Positions 7,200 to 17,914 are shown, counted from the stretch's first letter. The stretch is 45,472 bases of DNA from Treponema sp. UBA3649 (GCA_002373325.1 DFKI01000126.1:1-45472), one strand, 5' to 3'. Notes: generated by a model not told the origin, from the sequence alone. Numbers and translations: made by a program.

Positions 7200-10100
7200 A
7201 TGAAAAAAATCTGCACGTCTTTGAATTTGAATCTTCTGGCAGAAAAAATGATGGACGAAATAAAGTCGCAATGGAAGTCCCCGCTTTCACCGCCGCTCGT
7301 TATTTTTTCTGATTCAAAAGTAGAGCAATGGTTCAAGCTGCAATGGATTCAAAAAAATTCCTCCGTCCTTCTGAACCTGAAAACTTTGCGTCTTGAGGAA
7401 TTTCTTTTTAATTTGCTCCCCCACCTCGCCTCAACGAAAATGCTCACACAGGATTTGCTCCGTGACTGCCTGATAAAAAAACTCTCCGAAAAAAATTACA
7501 TAAAATCTCTTGGCTCAAAGGAAGTCAGCGATTATCTTTTTGATTCCGTGACCGAGCAGAAAATCAATTCAATCCGCCTGTATGATTTTGCCCTTCAGAT
7601 GTCGGAACTTTTCACGGAATATGAAATCACAAGACCGGATTCGCTCGACAAGATTTTTTCAAAATGCAAGTGGCAGAAAAAACTTTATGACGACATTTTT
7701 GAAAACGGAAGCGGAATAAATCTTTCGGAAAAAAATTATCTTTCGCTGCTCCAACTAAAAAATAAAACGCAGGGAAAAATGAATTGGAATCCTGAGCAGA
7801 GTGTTTTTCTCTTCGGATTTTCAGGAATGGGTCAGCTTTACAGAAATCTTCTCTTGGATTTTTCTGCGGAAAACAATCTTTTTGTCTACCTGCAAATTTC
7901 TGATGCAAATCAAAACAAAAAATCTCTTCTATATAAATGGGGCGAGCTGGCGTTTGAAAACCTGGAGCTTTGGACAAGGGATTCAAAAAATCTGGAGTAC
8001 GAAAATCTTCCGGCGGAGTTTGATGAAAAATCGATTTTACTTCAAACGCAAAAATCCTTCGCACAAAATTCAGTGATTGAGCAAATCAAAAAAACGGACT
8101 CATCCATCTCACTCACTTCATCTCCAACCAAAGTCCGCGAGGTTGAGGCGCTCCATTCTAAAATCTGCGCTCTTTTAAAAGACAAATCTGCAAGGCTCAG
8201 CGACATTTTGATTCTTGCGCCGAACATTCAGGATTACACAGTTGCGATCGAGCAGGTTTTCGACCAAAGTGATTTCAGTGCGCCGGGGACAAAATATCCG
8301 TACATTCCCTATGTCATTGCGGATTATTCTTCGGAACATTCGCTTGTGGCAGATGCCGTGCAGATTCTTTTTAGCATCGTGAGGAAAAAATATCTTTGCC
8401 GCTCGGATTTGTTCATGCTTCTCAGAAACAGTCTCGTCCAGCACACGAGGCATTTTTCAAGCAGCGACGTGAGCAATTGGTTTTTGTGGACGAACGAAAT
8501 GCACATCTACAGAGACCGAGAAAATCCTGACGAGGATTCAAAAATCTTAGACTGGGAAAATGCAAAGACCCGACTCCTTCTTTCACGGCTAACCGATGAT
8601 GTCATTGATGCGGACGGAATGAGTTTTATTCCCTACGAAACGCTCGACTCAGATTCCGACATTTCACTTTACAAATTCATCGAAGTGATTGACGACCTTG
8701 AGAAATGGATTTCCATTGCAGTCAGTCCCACAAAATCCTACAGTCCAAAACAGATTGATGAAATTGCAGGAGAGCTGAAAAAATGGTTTTCACTTCCGCA
8801 AAATCCACCTGAAAATCTCAAGAGCGAAAAATTTATTTTCAAGGCGCTTCTTTCCGAAATTGAAAATCTGAAATCAGTCGCACAATCCTCCGAAACATCC
8901 AATGCCAAATTTGACGCGGAGTGTTTTTCTTTTGCGCTGATTGATGCTGCGGAAAAAACTGTCCTTCACAACACGAGCATACTTTCCGGCGGAGTGACTT
9001 TTGCGACTCTGAAACCGAACGGAACTCTGAGTGCAAAATACGTTTTTATCCTTGGCGCGGACTCAAAATCTCTTCCGGGAACCGAGATAAAAAATGTCCT
9101 TGACCTGCGTTTTTCAGATGATGAGAAAAATCAAACAGGCGACGATTCCATTCCGAAAAAAAATCGGCTTCTTTTTTTACAGCAATTAATGGCGGCTGGC
9201 GAGGGATTTTTTATCAGCTATGTGAACAAAAATCTGCAAAAGGATGAGGATTTCTATAAATCATCCCTGCTCCAGCATTTGTTTGACGACAAGGCAGAGA
9301 TCAGACTCAACATTGACGAAGACAGAAATTGGAGCGAACTTTACACGAGCCGTGAGTTCAGAAACAAGCAGCTTTATCTCAGGAGGAATGAATCCGGCGG
9401 GGAAAAAGAAAAAAAATCCGCCGAAAAAACTCAAAGTATCTCCGAAAATGGAAAGGGAAAAAATTACCCGGACCGTGTGACAATCTCGCAGATAAAAAGA
9501 TTTCTGAGCGATCCATTTGTTTTTTATGCCGAAAATCTTTTCACGAGGGACGAGGACAATTCGGACGAGGAAAAACTTGAGTTCGAGCCGATTCAGTTCG
9601 ATGCCCTGACAAATTCGAGATTCAAAAAAACATTCATCCAAAACTCACTGAGCTCAGATACAGATTTTAAAGATGAGTTCATGCAAAATCTGAAACTTGA
9701 CAATCTTCTTCCCGACGGAAAATTTGGTGACATCGCATTTGATGATTTACAAAAAGAGTGTGAGGAAATAAAAAAACAGATTTTGGAGGTCTTTAAAAAT
9801 CCCGGATCAATCACGTTTGAAAAATCTCTTGACCTTCCAATCACCGGACAAAAAATTTCTGAGGACTCTGAAAAAATTTGGAATCTCACAGGACAAACTC
9901 TCTGGCACAGTTTTTCCACGGATGAACAATCGCAAAAAAAATTGATTTTAGCTGACATGAACAATTCAAAAAATCCGCTCGGCACTTATGTCTCTTCCCT
10001 TGCACTGATTGCAAATCAAAATGAGGAAAGTGACTTCAATGTTGAGCTGCATGTTTTTTCTTTAAAGGAAAAGGATGAACCGATTTGCTTCAAAATGAAC

Positions 10101-10439
10101 CGTTCAGAAGCAAGGACAAATTTAAAAGAAATCTACAGCGCGATGTTCGTCGAAGGATTCCACAAATGCGTTCCGTTCAGCGTCCTCCAAAATATTTTGG
10201 AAAAACCAGATAACGATTTCAAAAAATTTTCAAATCTAAAAGACAAGCTTTCCGGAGATTTTGCGGTGGGCGAATGGAAATATTTTTCAAAAAAAGATTT
10301 GTTCGATTTACGAAAAGACATCGGCTACACGGAAAATGGATTCGCTGGTGAGTCGGGCGAATGGAGCGTGGCAAAGAAAAAAATGATTGGTCTCATAAAG
10401 TTCCTGAAAAACAAGGAGAAAATTTCAAATGAGCAGTAA
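7200..10439 (+). CDS. recC: RecBCD gamma subunit, RecC-like
   Basis: 1079 aa, close to the usual RecC length. In the RecBCD complex RecC clamps the other subunits, splits the DNA strands and recognises Chi; it has helicase-like and nuclease-like folds without active residues. The N-terminus has the RecC pattern LVIFSDSKVEQWFKLQW (residues about 37-53), and a motor-like fold follows. No intact Walker A is visible, as expected. Assignment rests partly on position: it overlaps recB by 11 nt and recD follows. The coding sequence is strikingly AAA-rich. The start is fixed by GGAGG 9 nt upstream. AddB is unlikely because a separate RecD is present and no iron-sulfur cysteine cluster is evident. Confidence 0.85.
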   Translation: MKKICTSLNLNLLAEKMMDEIKSQWKSPLSPPLVIFSDSKVEQWFKLQWIQKNSSVLLNLKTLRLEEFLFNLLPHLASTKMLTQDLLRDCLIKKLSEKNYIKSLGSKEVSDYLFDSVTEQKINSIRLYDFALQMSELFTEYEITRPDSLDKIFSKCKWQKKLYDDIFENGSGINLSEKNYLSLLQLKNKTQGKMNWNPEQSVFLFGFSGMGQLYRNLLLDFSAENNLFVYLQISDANQNKKSLLYKWGELAFENLELWTRDSKNLEYENLPAEFDEKSILLQTQKSFAQNSVIEQIKKTDSSISLTSSPTKVREVEALHSKICALLKDKSARLSDILILAPNIQDYTVAIEQVFDQSDFSAPGTKYPYIPYVIADYSSEHSLVADAVQILFSIVRKKYLCRSDLFMLLRNSLVQHTRHFSSSDVSNWFLWTNEMHIYRDRENPDEDSKILDWENAKTRLLLSRLTDDVIDADGMSFIPYETLDSDSDISLYKFIEVIDDLEKWISIAVSPTKSYSPKQIDEIAGELKKWFSLPQNPPENLKSEKFIFKALLSEIENLKSVAQSSETSNAKFDAECFSFALIDAAEKTVLHNTSILSGGVTFATLKPNGTLSAKYVFILGADSKSLPGTEIKNVLDLRFSDDEKNQTGDDSIPKKNRLLFLQQLMAAGEGFFISYVNKNLQKDEDFYKSSLLQHLFDDKAEIRLNIDEDRNWSELYTSREFRNKQLYLRRNESGGEKEKKSAEKTQSISENGKGKNYPDRVTISQIKRFLSDPFVFYAENLFTRDEDNSDEEKLEFEPIQFDALTNSRFKKTFIQNSLSSDTDFKDEFMQNLKLDNLLPDGKFGDIAFDDLQKECEEIKKQILEVFKNPGSITFEKSLDLPITGQKISEDSEKIWNLTGQTLWHSFSTDEQSQKKLILADMNNSKNPLGTYVSSLALIANQNEESDFNVELHVFSLKEKDEPICFKMNRSEARTNLKEIYSAMFVEGFHKCVPFSVLQNILEKPDNDFKKFSNLKDKLSGDFAVGEWKYFSKKDLFDLRKDIGYTENGFAGESGEWSVAKKKMIGLIKFLKNKEKISNEQ

Positions 10440-13400
10440 CGAATTACCAGAGTTTAATATAGAAGAAAATACTCCTCACAAAGGGAAGTCCATTTATATC
10501 AAGGCCTCCGCCGGAACTGGAAAAACACACAACATAAAAAAAATCGTGCGGAAGATTTTGGAGCGAAAACTTGAAGAGGATCCTTGTTTGCTCGAAAAAG
10601 AAAATCCGCTTGAAAAAATCCTGATTGTGACTTTCACCGAAAAAGCAGCCGGGGAACTTCGGGACAGAATCCGCAATGAACTTTTCGACTATAGCGATGT
10701 CGATGTGGACAACGCACCCATTTACACAATCCATTCTTTTTGCCAGCACAGTCTGGAGGAATTTTCGTTCACAGCAAAAAAACCGATTTCCCTTGAGCTG
10801 ATTGATGAAAGTGAAATCAATGATTTTATTGACAAAGCGATCCGTGATGGGCTTGAAAACAACGAAGAGTTCCGAAAAGATGCCATAGAGATTTTTAAAA
10901 ATTTATCCTCAAAAAATCAATTCTTTGAAAACATCAAACGTGATTTTAAAAGTGCGGCTGGAGATTTTTACCCGGGGCTTGTGGATGTGGATGAAATCTA
11001 TTTTAAGTACAAAACAAAATCGATTCAGAAAGATTACTCCTTTGAAGAATGTGATGAAATTTTAGCCCAGATAGACAACGAAAATGAAACCATAGATTCT
11101 AAAAATGTTTTTTCAGGCAGAGAAACGAACACTCGTCCCAAGAAAGTTGAAAAATACAAGACGGCCAGATTTTACAAAAAATTTTTGAAATCAATCTGCG
11201 AGGCTTGGCAAAAAGAAAAGTCTCAGAACAAAAAACAGACTTACAACGACATGATTCAAAATGTGCGCGAGGCTGTATGCGAAAAAGATTCCGCCCTGAA
11301 AAAAGCGTTGCAAAAAAAATATGAGGTCGCAATCATCGATGAGTTCCAGGACACAAACCAGTTGCAATGGGATATCTTCCGGGAGATCTTTTTAAATGAC
11401 GAACATTCCCTGATTGTAGTTGGTGACCCAAAGCAGTCCATTTATGCATTCCAAGGCGCTGACATCAATGTTTACGAAAAAGCGATTAGTGAAATAAAAA
11501 ATGGGTTCAAACTGAGCCACAACTTTCGATCCACGGATGAAATGATTAAATCCTGCAATGATTTATTTGAAACTAATTTTTTTGTTAATTCCAAATTAGA
11601 TTTTTTCCCCTCCGAGCCGCCAAAGGACATGGAGAATAGAACTCTCAACGCAGTTTTTGACAATCAGCCAATCGAACCATTTTGGATTTGTTTTTCTGAA
11701 AACGCTGAAAAGGAAAATCAAATCGCTCCGGAAGATTTTGCAAAAATTTCAGTAAAGCAGATTGTTGAGTTCTGTTCTTTTTCAAGCGAAGGAAAAACCA
11801 GACTTCAAATCTACGACAAAAAAAATAAAAGGATGAGGAATGTTTCTTTTACGGATTTCGCCGTGCTTGCAAAAACATCAAGTGAGATGGAAGAGATTGA
11901 GCTGGCGATGAAACATGCGGGGATTCCTTTTTTAAGATACAAGGACAAAAATCTTTTTTCAGGTCTTGAGTCCTCCCAGTGGATTTCCCTCCTAAATGCG
12001 ATTGCAGCCCCGGATTTTATGGGACGTAACCGTGCGATTTTAAGCGAAGCATTGTTTACGGATTTTTTCCAGATTCCTCTTGAGCAAGTCAAAGATGAAA
12101 AATATGACAGCCCGGCTAACAATTTCAGAAAACTGATAATCGAATGGAAATGTCTTGCAGAAAACCGGGAATGGGCAAAAATGCTGGAATCCATTTTTGA
12201 AAAAACAAAGATTGAGGAAAATCTTTCCGCACTTGAAAATCTCCAGTCGCTTTCAAAGTTCCGTCAGATTGGTGAATACATCGTGGAATATCTTTACAAA
12301 AATGACTCATCCCTTGATGGAGCGGCAAGGCATCTTTCGAGGCTCGCAACGTCAAGTGAAGAAACGGATGGCGAGGAAAGTCTTGTCGCAAGAGGAACCG
12401 ATTACGATTGTGTCCAAGTGATGACAATACATGCGTCAAAAGGATTGGAATTTCCGGTTGTGATTGCAGCCGCTGGATTTAAAGGACCAAGGATTAAATC
12501 ATCGGCAGTTTATTATTATCACGATGGAAACAACAGAAAACTTTGCTTCGGAGAGCATGGCAAAGATAAAATGAAAGAAGAAGAGGAAAAAGAATTTCAG
12601 AGACTCTATTACGTTGCGTACACACGTGCATCATCGCTGATGATTCTTCCGTACTACGAAAATCTCAAAAGGGGCGAGAATACTTTTCATAAAACCGTCA
12701 TGCCGAGCCTTTCATCGTTCATAAAAAATACAGACACAGCGAATTACAGAAAAATCATTTTCTCGGACAAAGAAAAAAATGCGGGTGACTTTTACCGAAA
12801 GATAAATAAAAACGTCCAGTTGATTTTACAAAACCAGAGGAAAGTTGAATCCGATTCTTCAAATCAAAAAACGCAGGAAAACGAATTTGAAAAACTGGAG
12901 AAAGTTTCAAAACGAATTCTAAAAAAGAATTCCTACACATCACTTTCCAACCATACAAAAAACTCACGTTTTGATTATGCGGATCAAAATGGACGGAATG
13001 ATAAAGAAGAAAATTCACCGGATGAAAACATAGGCGAGGAAATCGAACTGCAGGAAAATCTAAAAGGCTATCCGCGTGGAAACAAGATTGGATCCGCACT
13101 CCATGAGATCGCTGAAAAGATTGATTTTGAATGTGCACAAAGATTTCAGAATTTTGACGAGTTCTCACAGGACTCCGAAATCAAATCACTTATCGACGGA
13201 TGTTTTTCAGACTACGGATTCGAAATTGATGAAAACGACAGCAAGGGATGGAGTCGGAACACGGCGTTTTTAATCTGGAACACACTTCAGGCAAAAATCC
13301 CGGAGACAGTCGGCAAAAAATCAAGCGGAAGTTTTTTTTCACTCAAAGAAATTTCCATGGCAAACAGAGCGTCCGAAGCGGAATTCAATTTCAAAAAAGA

Positions 13401-13806
13401 TTGTCCCGGAATCATTCAAAATTACTTCAACGGATTCATTGACTTGATTTTTGTCCGGAAAGTTGAAGGAAGAGATGTCTATTCAGTTTTGGACTGGAAA
13501 AGCGACACCCTTGAAAATTATTCCGACCCGAAAATTCTCCGCTCACACACCGACGAACATTATGCTGTCCAGCAAGTCCTTTACTCATACTGTCTCATAA
13601 AATGGCTCAAAACTTTTTCAGCATACAATGCCATGGAAGAAAGCGAAATATTTGCAAATCACTTCGGTGGAATTTACTATGTGTATCTCAGGGGAACCAA
13701 GGAAAATGAATCGAGCGGAATCTGTGAAGTGACATGGAAAGATTGGGATGAGTTGAACGAGAAGTTCGATAAAATCTGCAAGGAAATGGAGAAGGAGAAT
13801 GCTTGA
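10429..13806 (+). CDS. recB: RecBCD beta subunit, RecB-like helicase-nuclease
   Basis: 1125 aa. UvrD/Rep-family SF1A helicase with 3'-5' polarity plus a C-terminal RecB nuclease domain, acting at double-strand breaks. Helicase motifs in order: Walker A ASAGTGKT (27-33 region), VTFTEKAAGELRDRIR (Ia), AIIDEFQDTNQ (II, about 300), VVGDPKQSIYAFQGAD (III), LSHNFRS (IV), MTIHASKGLEFPVV (V) and LYYVAYTRA (VI). The nuclease core shows GSALHEIAE, GFIDLIF (about 1000), LDWKSDT (about 1019) and YAVQQVLYSYCL, matching the H...D...DxK...QxxLY pattern. It begins 11 nt inside recC with AAGGAG 8 nt upstream, implying translational coupling, and its stop overlaps the recD start by 8 nt. Confidence 0.94.
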   Translation: MSSNELPEFNIEENTPHKGKSIYIKASAGTGKTHNIKKIVRKILERKLEEDPCLLEKENPLEKILIVTFTEKAAGELRDRIRNELFDYSDVDVDNAPIYTIHSFCQHSLEEFSFTAKKPISLELIDESEINDFIDKAIRDGLENNEEFRKDAIEIFKNLSSKNQFFENIKRDFKSAAGDFYPGLVDVDEIYFKYKTKSIQKDYSFEECDEILAQIDNENETIDSKNVFSGRETNTRPKKVEKYKTARFYKKFLKSICEAWQKEKSQNKKQTYNDMIQNVREAVCEKDSALKKALQKKYEVAIIDEFQDTNQLQWDIFREIFLNDEHSLIVVGDPKQSIYAFQGADINVYEKAISEIKNGFKLSHNFRSTDEMIKSCNDLFETNFFVNSKLDFFPSEPPKDMENRTLNAVFDNQPIEPFWICFSENAEKENQIAPEDFAKISVKQIVEFCSFSSEGKTRLQIYDKKNKRMRNVSFTDFAVLAKTSSEMEEIELAMKHAGIPFLRYKDKNLFSGLESSQWISLLNAIAAPDFMGRNRAILSEALFTDFFQIPLEQVKDEKYDSPANNFRKLIIEWKCLAENREWAKMLESIFEKTKIEENLSALENLQSLSKFRQIGEYIVEYLYKNDSSLDGAARHLSRLATSSEETDGEESLVARGTDYDCVQVMTIHASKGLEFPVVIAAAGFKGPRIKSSAVYYYHDGNNRKLCFGEHGKDKMKEEEEKEFQRLYYVAYTRASSLMILPYYENLKRGENTFHKTVMPSLSSFIKNTDTANYRKIIFSDKEKNAGDFYRKINKNVQLILQNQRKVESDSSNQKTQENEFEKLEKVSKRILKKNSYTSLSNHTKNSRFDYADQNGRNDKEENSPDENIGEEIELQENLKGYPRGNKIGSALHEIAEKIDFECAQRFQNFDEFSQDSEIKSLIDGCFSDYGFEIDENDSKGWSRNTAFLIWNTLQAKIPETVGKKSSGSFFSLKEISMANRASEAEFNFKKDCPGIIQNYFNGFIDLIFVRKVEGRDVYSVLDWKSDTLENYSDPKILRSHTDEHYAVQQVLYSYCLIKWLKTFSAYNAMEESEIFANHFGGIYYVYLRGTKENESSGICEVTWKDWDELNEKFDKICKEMEKENA

Positions 13807-15700
13807 GAAAAACAAAAGCGAAGACATGAATGTACAAAATGAGATTTCTCCAATCTGGGAAAAAGTCTGCGAGATGCTAGGAAAACTTGAGACCAATCTG
13901 GATGACGATGATTGCGAAATCTTGTACAAATATTTCTCAGAACTTGAAAAAGGAAGCACGTGCCTGAGTTTGGATGATGAGGGTGCAAAAAAAATCTCGT
14001 CAAAAAAACTTCCAAATCTTGTTTACGAGGTGGATGAAAAATATTGCGCCGATACAAAACCTGAAATCAAAAAACCTTTTGTAGTTTTTAAAAACAATCT
14101 TTTTGCGACAAAATATTTTCTTGCAAAATGGGGCATTGAAAACAGAATCCGAAAGATTTTAAAAAAGAGAACTGAAAATCATGGAAAAACAAATTCAACG
14201 GAAATTTTCAATTACTTTCATGCAATCACATCTCCCGCGATAAATCTGAATGAAGAACAGACGCTTGCAATCGAAAGAGGTTTGAAGGAAAATCTGATTA
14301 TCACAGGCGGACCTGGAACGGGAAAAACAACTGTAGTCTGCTATCTTTTGTGGGAGCTTTTTAGAAACCCTGAGTTCTTGGATTACTCTCTCTATCTGGC
14401 GGCTCCAAGTGGAAAAGCTGCGGACCGTCTTAAAGAAAGCATTTCCGATGAGCTAAGAAGAATCAACCGCGACAAACTTTCCACACTCAACGAAAAAAAG
14501 ATTTACGAGAAACTCAACTTGGCGGAAGGTTTTACAATCCACAGACTTTTGAGCTACAATCCGTCAAAGAACTCGTTTTCATACAATCGTGAAAATCAGT
14601 TCAATCCTAAATCGGTTTTTGTGATTGACGAGGCGAGCATGATTGATATCTGTCTTTTTTCATCTCTGCTTGAGGCGATTCCAGATGATGCGACGGTTTT
14701 TATCCTCGGTGATGAAAATCAGCTTCCGTCCGTAGATGCGGGTGCGGTCCTTGGTGAATTGCTTTCTAAAAAAACGGACAGCAAAATCGAACTCAAAAAA
14801 TCCCAGCGTTTTACGGAGGACTCTCAAATAGGTCGGCTAAAAAAATCTGTTCAAAACGGAGAGAATCCTTCTTCCATTCTTAATTTCACTGATTGGGACA
14901 AATGGAACGGAAAGTTTTATATCCCACTAAAAAACAATGACGGACGCTGCGTTGAGTATCCTGTTTTTCCATTGAGAATCAGCGGAAAAAATCAAAAAGA
15001 AAAATCCTCACAAACAACAGAAATCGTCACAAAATGGAGCGACATATTTTACAATGAACTTTGCTTAAATGCCAGATGCAGCTTCAAATCATTCCGTGAA
15101 CTGAACGAAGATAATCTGAATTCAATTTGGGATGAAGGAAACGCTGCAAGGATTCTTTGTGCGGAGCGGCAGTACATGCGGGGTGTTGAAGAAATCAACA
15201 AAAAGATATCGAAGCACATAATCAAAAAAAATAAAATTGACATGGACGGCGAGGAATTTTTTGCAGGCGAAATCCTGATGCTTACAAAAAATCAAAAGAT
15301 GTTCAATCTCTACAACGGAGACAGCGGAATTGTTTTTGATTTTTTTGACGGAGAGACTACAATAAAATATCTCATGGTAAAAAAATCAGCTCAAAAATCA
15401 GACTCGGCTTCAGGAGGAATCTTTCAAATCGGCTCCTATGTTTTTTATCCGATTCATCTTTTGCCCAGGGACTCGCTCGAACTTTCCTATGCGATTACAA
15501 TTCACAAATCCCAGGGGTCAGGGTACGAGTCCATACTCATTTTTCTGCCTGAAAAAAAAGACAATCCGCTTTTGAACCGACAGATTCTTTACACGGCGCT
15601 AACAAGGACAAAGGGCTCGACCTACCTTATTGCGGATGAAGAAACACTCTCCCATGCGGTGAACAAAAAAATTGAGCGCACAACGATGATTGAGTTCTAG
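13799..15700 (+). CDS. recD: RecBCD alpha subunit, RecD-like 5'-3' helicase
   Basis: 633 aa, typical RecD length. SF1B helicase that drives RecBCD along the 5'-ended strand. Walker A GGPGTGKTT is at 170-178 and the DEAS box is VFVIDEASMID. ILGDENQLPSVDAGAVLGEL, SYAITIHKSQGSGYESI and LYTALTRTKGSTYLIA follow. The approximately 150-residue N-terminus contains the RecB-contacting region typical of RecD. ATG 13799 overlaps the recB stop by 8 nt and has GGAGAAGGAG just upstream. The TAG stop overlaps the ribosome-binding site of the next gene, which shows one continuous operon. Confidence 0.94.
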   Translation: MLEKNKSEDMNVQNEISPIWEKVCEMLGKLETNLDDDDCEILYKYFSELEKGSTCLSLDDEGAKKISSKKLPNLVYEVDEKYCADTKPEIKKPFVVFKNNLFATKYFLAKWGIENRIRKILKKRTENHGKTNSTEIFNYFHAITSPAINLNEEQTLAIERGLKENLIITGGPGTGKTTVVCYLLWELFRNPEFLDYSLYLAAPSGKAADRLKESISDELRRINRDKLSTLNEKKIYEKLNLAEGFTIHRLLSYNPSKNSFSYNRENQFNPKSVFVIDEASMIDICLFSSLLEAIPDDATVFILGDENQLPSVDAGAVLGELLSKKTDSKIELKKSQRFTEDSQIGRLKKSVQNGENPSSILNFTDWDKWNGKFYIPLKNNDGRCVEYPVFPLRISGKNQKEKSSQTTEIVTKWSDIFYNELCLNARCSFKSFRELNEDNLNSIWDEGNAARILCAERQYMRGVEEINKKISKHIIKKNKIDMDGEEFFAGEILMLTKNQKMFNLYNGDSGIVFDFFDGETTIKYLMVKKSAQKSDSASGGIFQIGSYVFYPIHLLPRDSLELSYAITIHKSQGSGYESILIFLPEKKDNPLLNRQILYTALTRTKGSTYLIADEETLSHAVNKKIERTTMIEF

Positions 15701-15709
15701 GAGAAATTT

Positions 15710-17914
15710 ATGGATGCACTTGAATCTGATTTGAAAAGAGTTTTGAAAGTAAAAGAAGTTGACCTGGGATTTTTCATCCTTGCAATGCACTCGCTCATTG
15801 AGAAAACTCTGAAGCAAAAATATAAGATAAGCGGCAGGAATTCTGGAGAGACTTTTGACAGTCTTATGAAACGCTATGTAGATGATTTTGAATACAATCA
15901 CCTTGACATTGAGTTCCGTTACATTCGCGACAGAGATGCTCGCAATCTGAGCAAAGCATTAAAAAAAATCCGCACGAATCATTTTCTCTCAAACGATGTC
16001 CGACATGATTTTGCAGACAAATCTCCTGAGGATGCGAAGACAACGGTGGACTGCTTTCTTGCTTTTGCGAATGCTGAGGGATGGAAAAATTATCAGGCAC
16101 TTGACGAACTGAAAAAAGAGCTTGAGGATTGGGACAAGCACAGTCCGTATCAAAGCGAAGAATTGAAAAAAGCAATCGAACAGATTCAAAGGCTAAAAGC
16201 GGAAAATGAAAATCTCGCGAAAAAAACAAATGATTATAATGACCTACAAAATAAATTAAGTCTCGTGGAGGCAAATGAAAAAGTCCTGCAGCAGAATCTT
16301 ACAGCAAGCGAGGAAAGGCTTTCAAAAAAAGATGCAAGACTTGATGAAATCCGGAAGAAAAACAACGAACAGATGATGCAATTCAAAAAAGAGAAGGAAG
16401 AGATTCTTCTGCAACTTAAAGATTACGAATCAACAAGGCAATATATTGCACATTTAGAAAAAGTAGCTTTCTACACCAAAACAAGGCACGATTACGAATC
16501 ATCCGTAATAAAACTTTCTCCGGAACAAAATGAAATCCTTGACCAAATCAAACTGGACAAAGATTTTCTCATAAAGGGCGCTGCGGGAACAGGAAAATCC
16601 TTTGTACTTTTAAAGGCACTTGAAAAAGCTATGACGGATTTGTCGGGCGAGCTTGATTTTGAAAAATCGAAAAGAAATTTCCGTCTGCTCACTTACACGA
16701 AAAGTCTCGTAAAATACAATCAGTATGTAACAAAAATTTTAGGAGCGGAAGTCCCGGAAGGCTCAATAATTACGGCAGATTCTTTTTTGTATTCAATGCT
16801 CAAAAGATTTTTTCCAACAAAAAAACTTGCCTACTCGTTCGATGAAAAGTTCAACACAATTTTTGCAAATGAAAATTTTGATGAAAAAGCATTGTTCACG
16901 GAAAGTCAGGAATTTATCTGGGCAAATCTTATTACAAAAGAAGACTATCTTGAAAAAATTTGCGAGCGATCAGGGATGAAGCAGCCGCTAAAAAAGTCCG
17001 AGAGAATCTTGATGTGGGATGCTCTTGAAAATGTGGAGAAGAAACTTGAAGGATTTGAAACTTGGCCGAGGAACTTTGCCGCGAAAAAAATTCTTGAGGC
17101 AATGACACAAGCTTTGGAAAATGGCTCATCCGATTTTGTCTGTGAATATTCATTTGTTGACGAAGCTCAGGATTTGCCACCGGCACTCCTTGCAATCATA
17201 AAAAAATCAACCAGCCGCGGAGTCTTTCTTGCAGGCGACAGTGACCAGTCAATCTATCGCAAGGGATTCAACTGGAATCTCTCGGGACTCGACATCAGGG
17301 GAAGAACAAAAATTCTCAAGACGAATTTCCGAAACACGAATCAGATTCATGAGTTCGCAGAAAAATACAGGGCAAAGTTTAAAAACATGGATAAGACAAG
17401 CATGCCATCCGCATTCCGTCCGGGTCCGCCTGTTGAGCACACAATCGCAAAAAATCGTGAAGATGCAATCAACCAGATTGTTCAGCAGACCAAAATGCTT
17501 TTGAACATGCTTTCGTATGATGAGGAAAACATCTGCATAATCGCAAACGAAAGTTCTAAACTCTACGCAATACAAAAAGAACTTGACGGACAGATTGGAG
17601 TGAAAAGCGAACTGATTGCTGACAAGAATTTTGATTTTGCAGGATCGAAAGGAGTCCGGCTTTGTACGATGCAAAATTGCAAGGGACTTGATTTTCCCGT
17701 TGTGCTTTTTCTTGCAGACCACCGTGTTCAGGCAGCGGAACAATCGTCTGCATTTGACTCGGAAACTTTCTATGAGCAGCAGTACAACATGGTTTACGTT
17801 TCTCTTACAAGGGCAATGGAAATGCTTCACATTTTTACTGTAAAAAATTCCGGGTTTGAGCCTTTCAAAGATTTGGCAAACATCAGTTTTTCGGAAAATG
17901 ATTCTGCACACTGA
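15710..17914 (+). CDS. HEPN-like domain / coiled coil / SF1 (UvrD-like) helicase fusion
   Basis: 734 aa. Residues 1-125 are helical with the pattern IRTNHFLSNDVRHDF...SPEDAKTTVDCFLAF, resembling HEPN/DUF4145-type domains (residues 88-118). Residues about 150-255 form a long charged coiled coil. An SF1 helicase follows with Walker A GAAGTGKS (290-297), FVDEAQDLPPA (about 482), LAGDSDQSIY (about 507), KTNFRNTNQI, CTMQNCKGLDFPVV (about 652) and VYVSLTRA (about 695). No RecB-type nuclease motif was seen. It starts 9 nt after recD with AGGAG made from the recD stop, so it should be co-expressed with RecBCD. A DNA-repair accessory or nucleic-acid-sensing defence role is inference. HEPN catalytic competence is doubtful because the usual R-X4-6-H spacing is not clearly present. 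Confidence 0.8.
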   Translation: MDALESDLKRVLKVKEVDLGFFILAMHSLIEKTLKQKYKISGRNSGETFDSLMKRYVDDFEYNHLDIEFRYIRDRDARNLSKALKKIRTNHFLSNDVRHDFADKSPEDAKTTVDCFLAFANAEGWKNYQALDELKKELEDWDKHSPYQSEELKKAIEQIQRLKAENENLAKKTNDYNDLQNKLSLVEANEKVLQQNLTASEERLSKKDARLDEIRKKNNEQMMQFKKEKEEILLQLKDYESTRQYIAHLEKVAFYTKTRHDYESSVIKLSPEQNEILDQIKLDKDFLIKGAAGTGKSFVLLKALEKAMTDLSGELDFEKSKRNFRLLTYTKSLVKYNQYVTKILGAEVPEGSIITADSFLYSMLKRFFPTKKLAYSFDEKFNTIFANENFDEKALFTESQEFIWANLITKEDYLEKICERSGMKQPLKKSERILMWDALENVEKKLEGFETWPRNFAAKKILEAMTQALENGSSDFVCEYSFVDEAQDLPPALLAIIKKSTSRGVFLAGDSDQSIYRKGFNWNLSGLDIRGRTKILKTNFRNTNQIHEFAEKYRAKFKNMDKTSMPSAFRPGPPVEHTIAKNREDAINQIVQQTKMLLNMLSYDEENICIIANESSKLYAIQKELDGQIGVKSELIADKNFDFAGSKGVRLCTMQNCKGLDFPVVLFLADHRVQAAEQSSAFDSETFYEQQYNMVYVSLTRAMEMLHIFTVKNSGFEPFKDLANISFSENDSAH

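Noticed and set aside
7200..15700. AddAB instead of RecBCD
   Set aside because: A distinct RecD with full SF1B motifs follows, and the first subunit lacks a visible iron-sulfur cysteine set.
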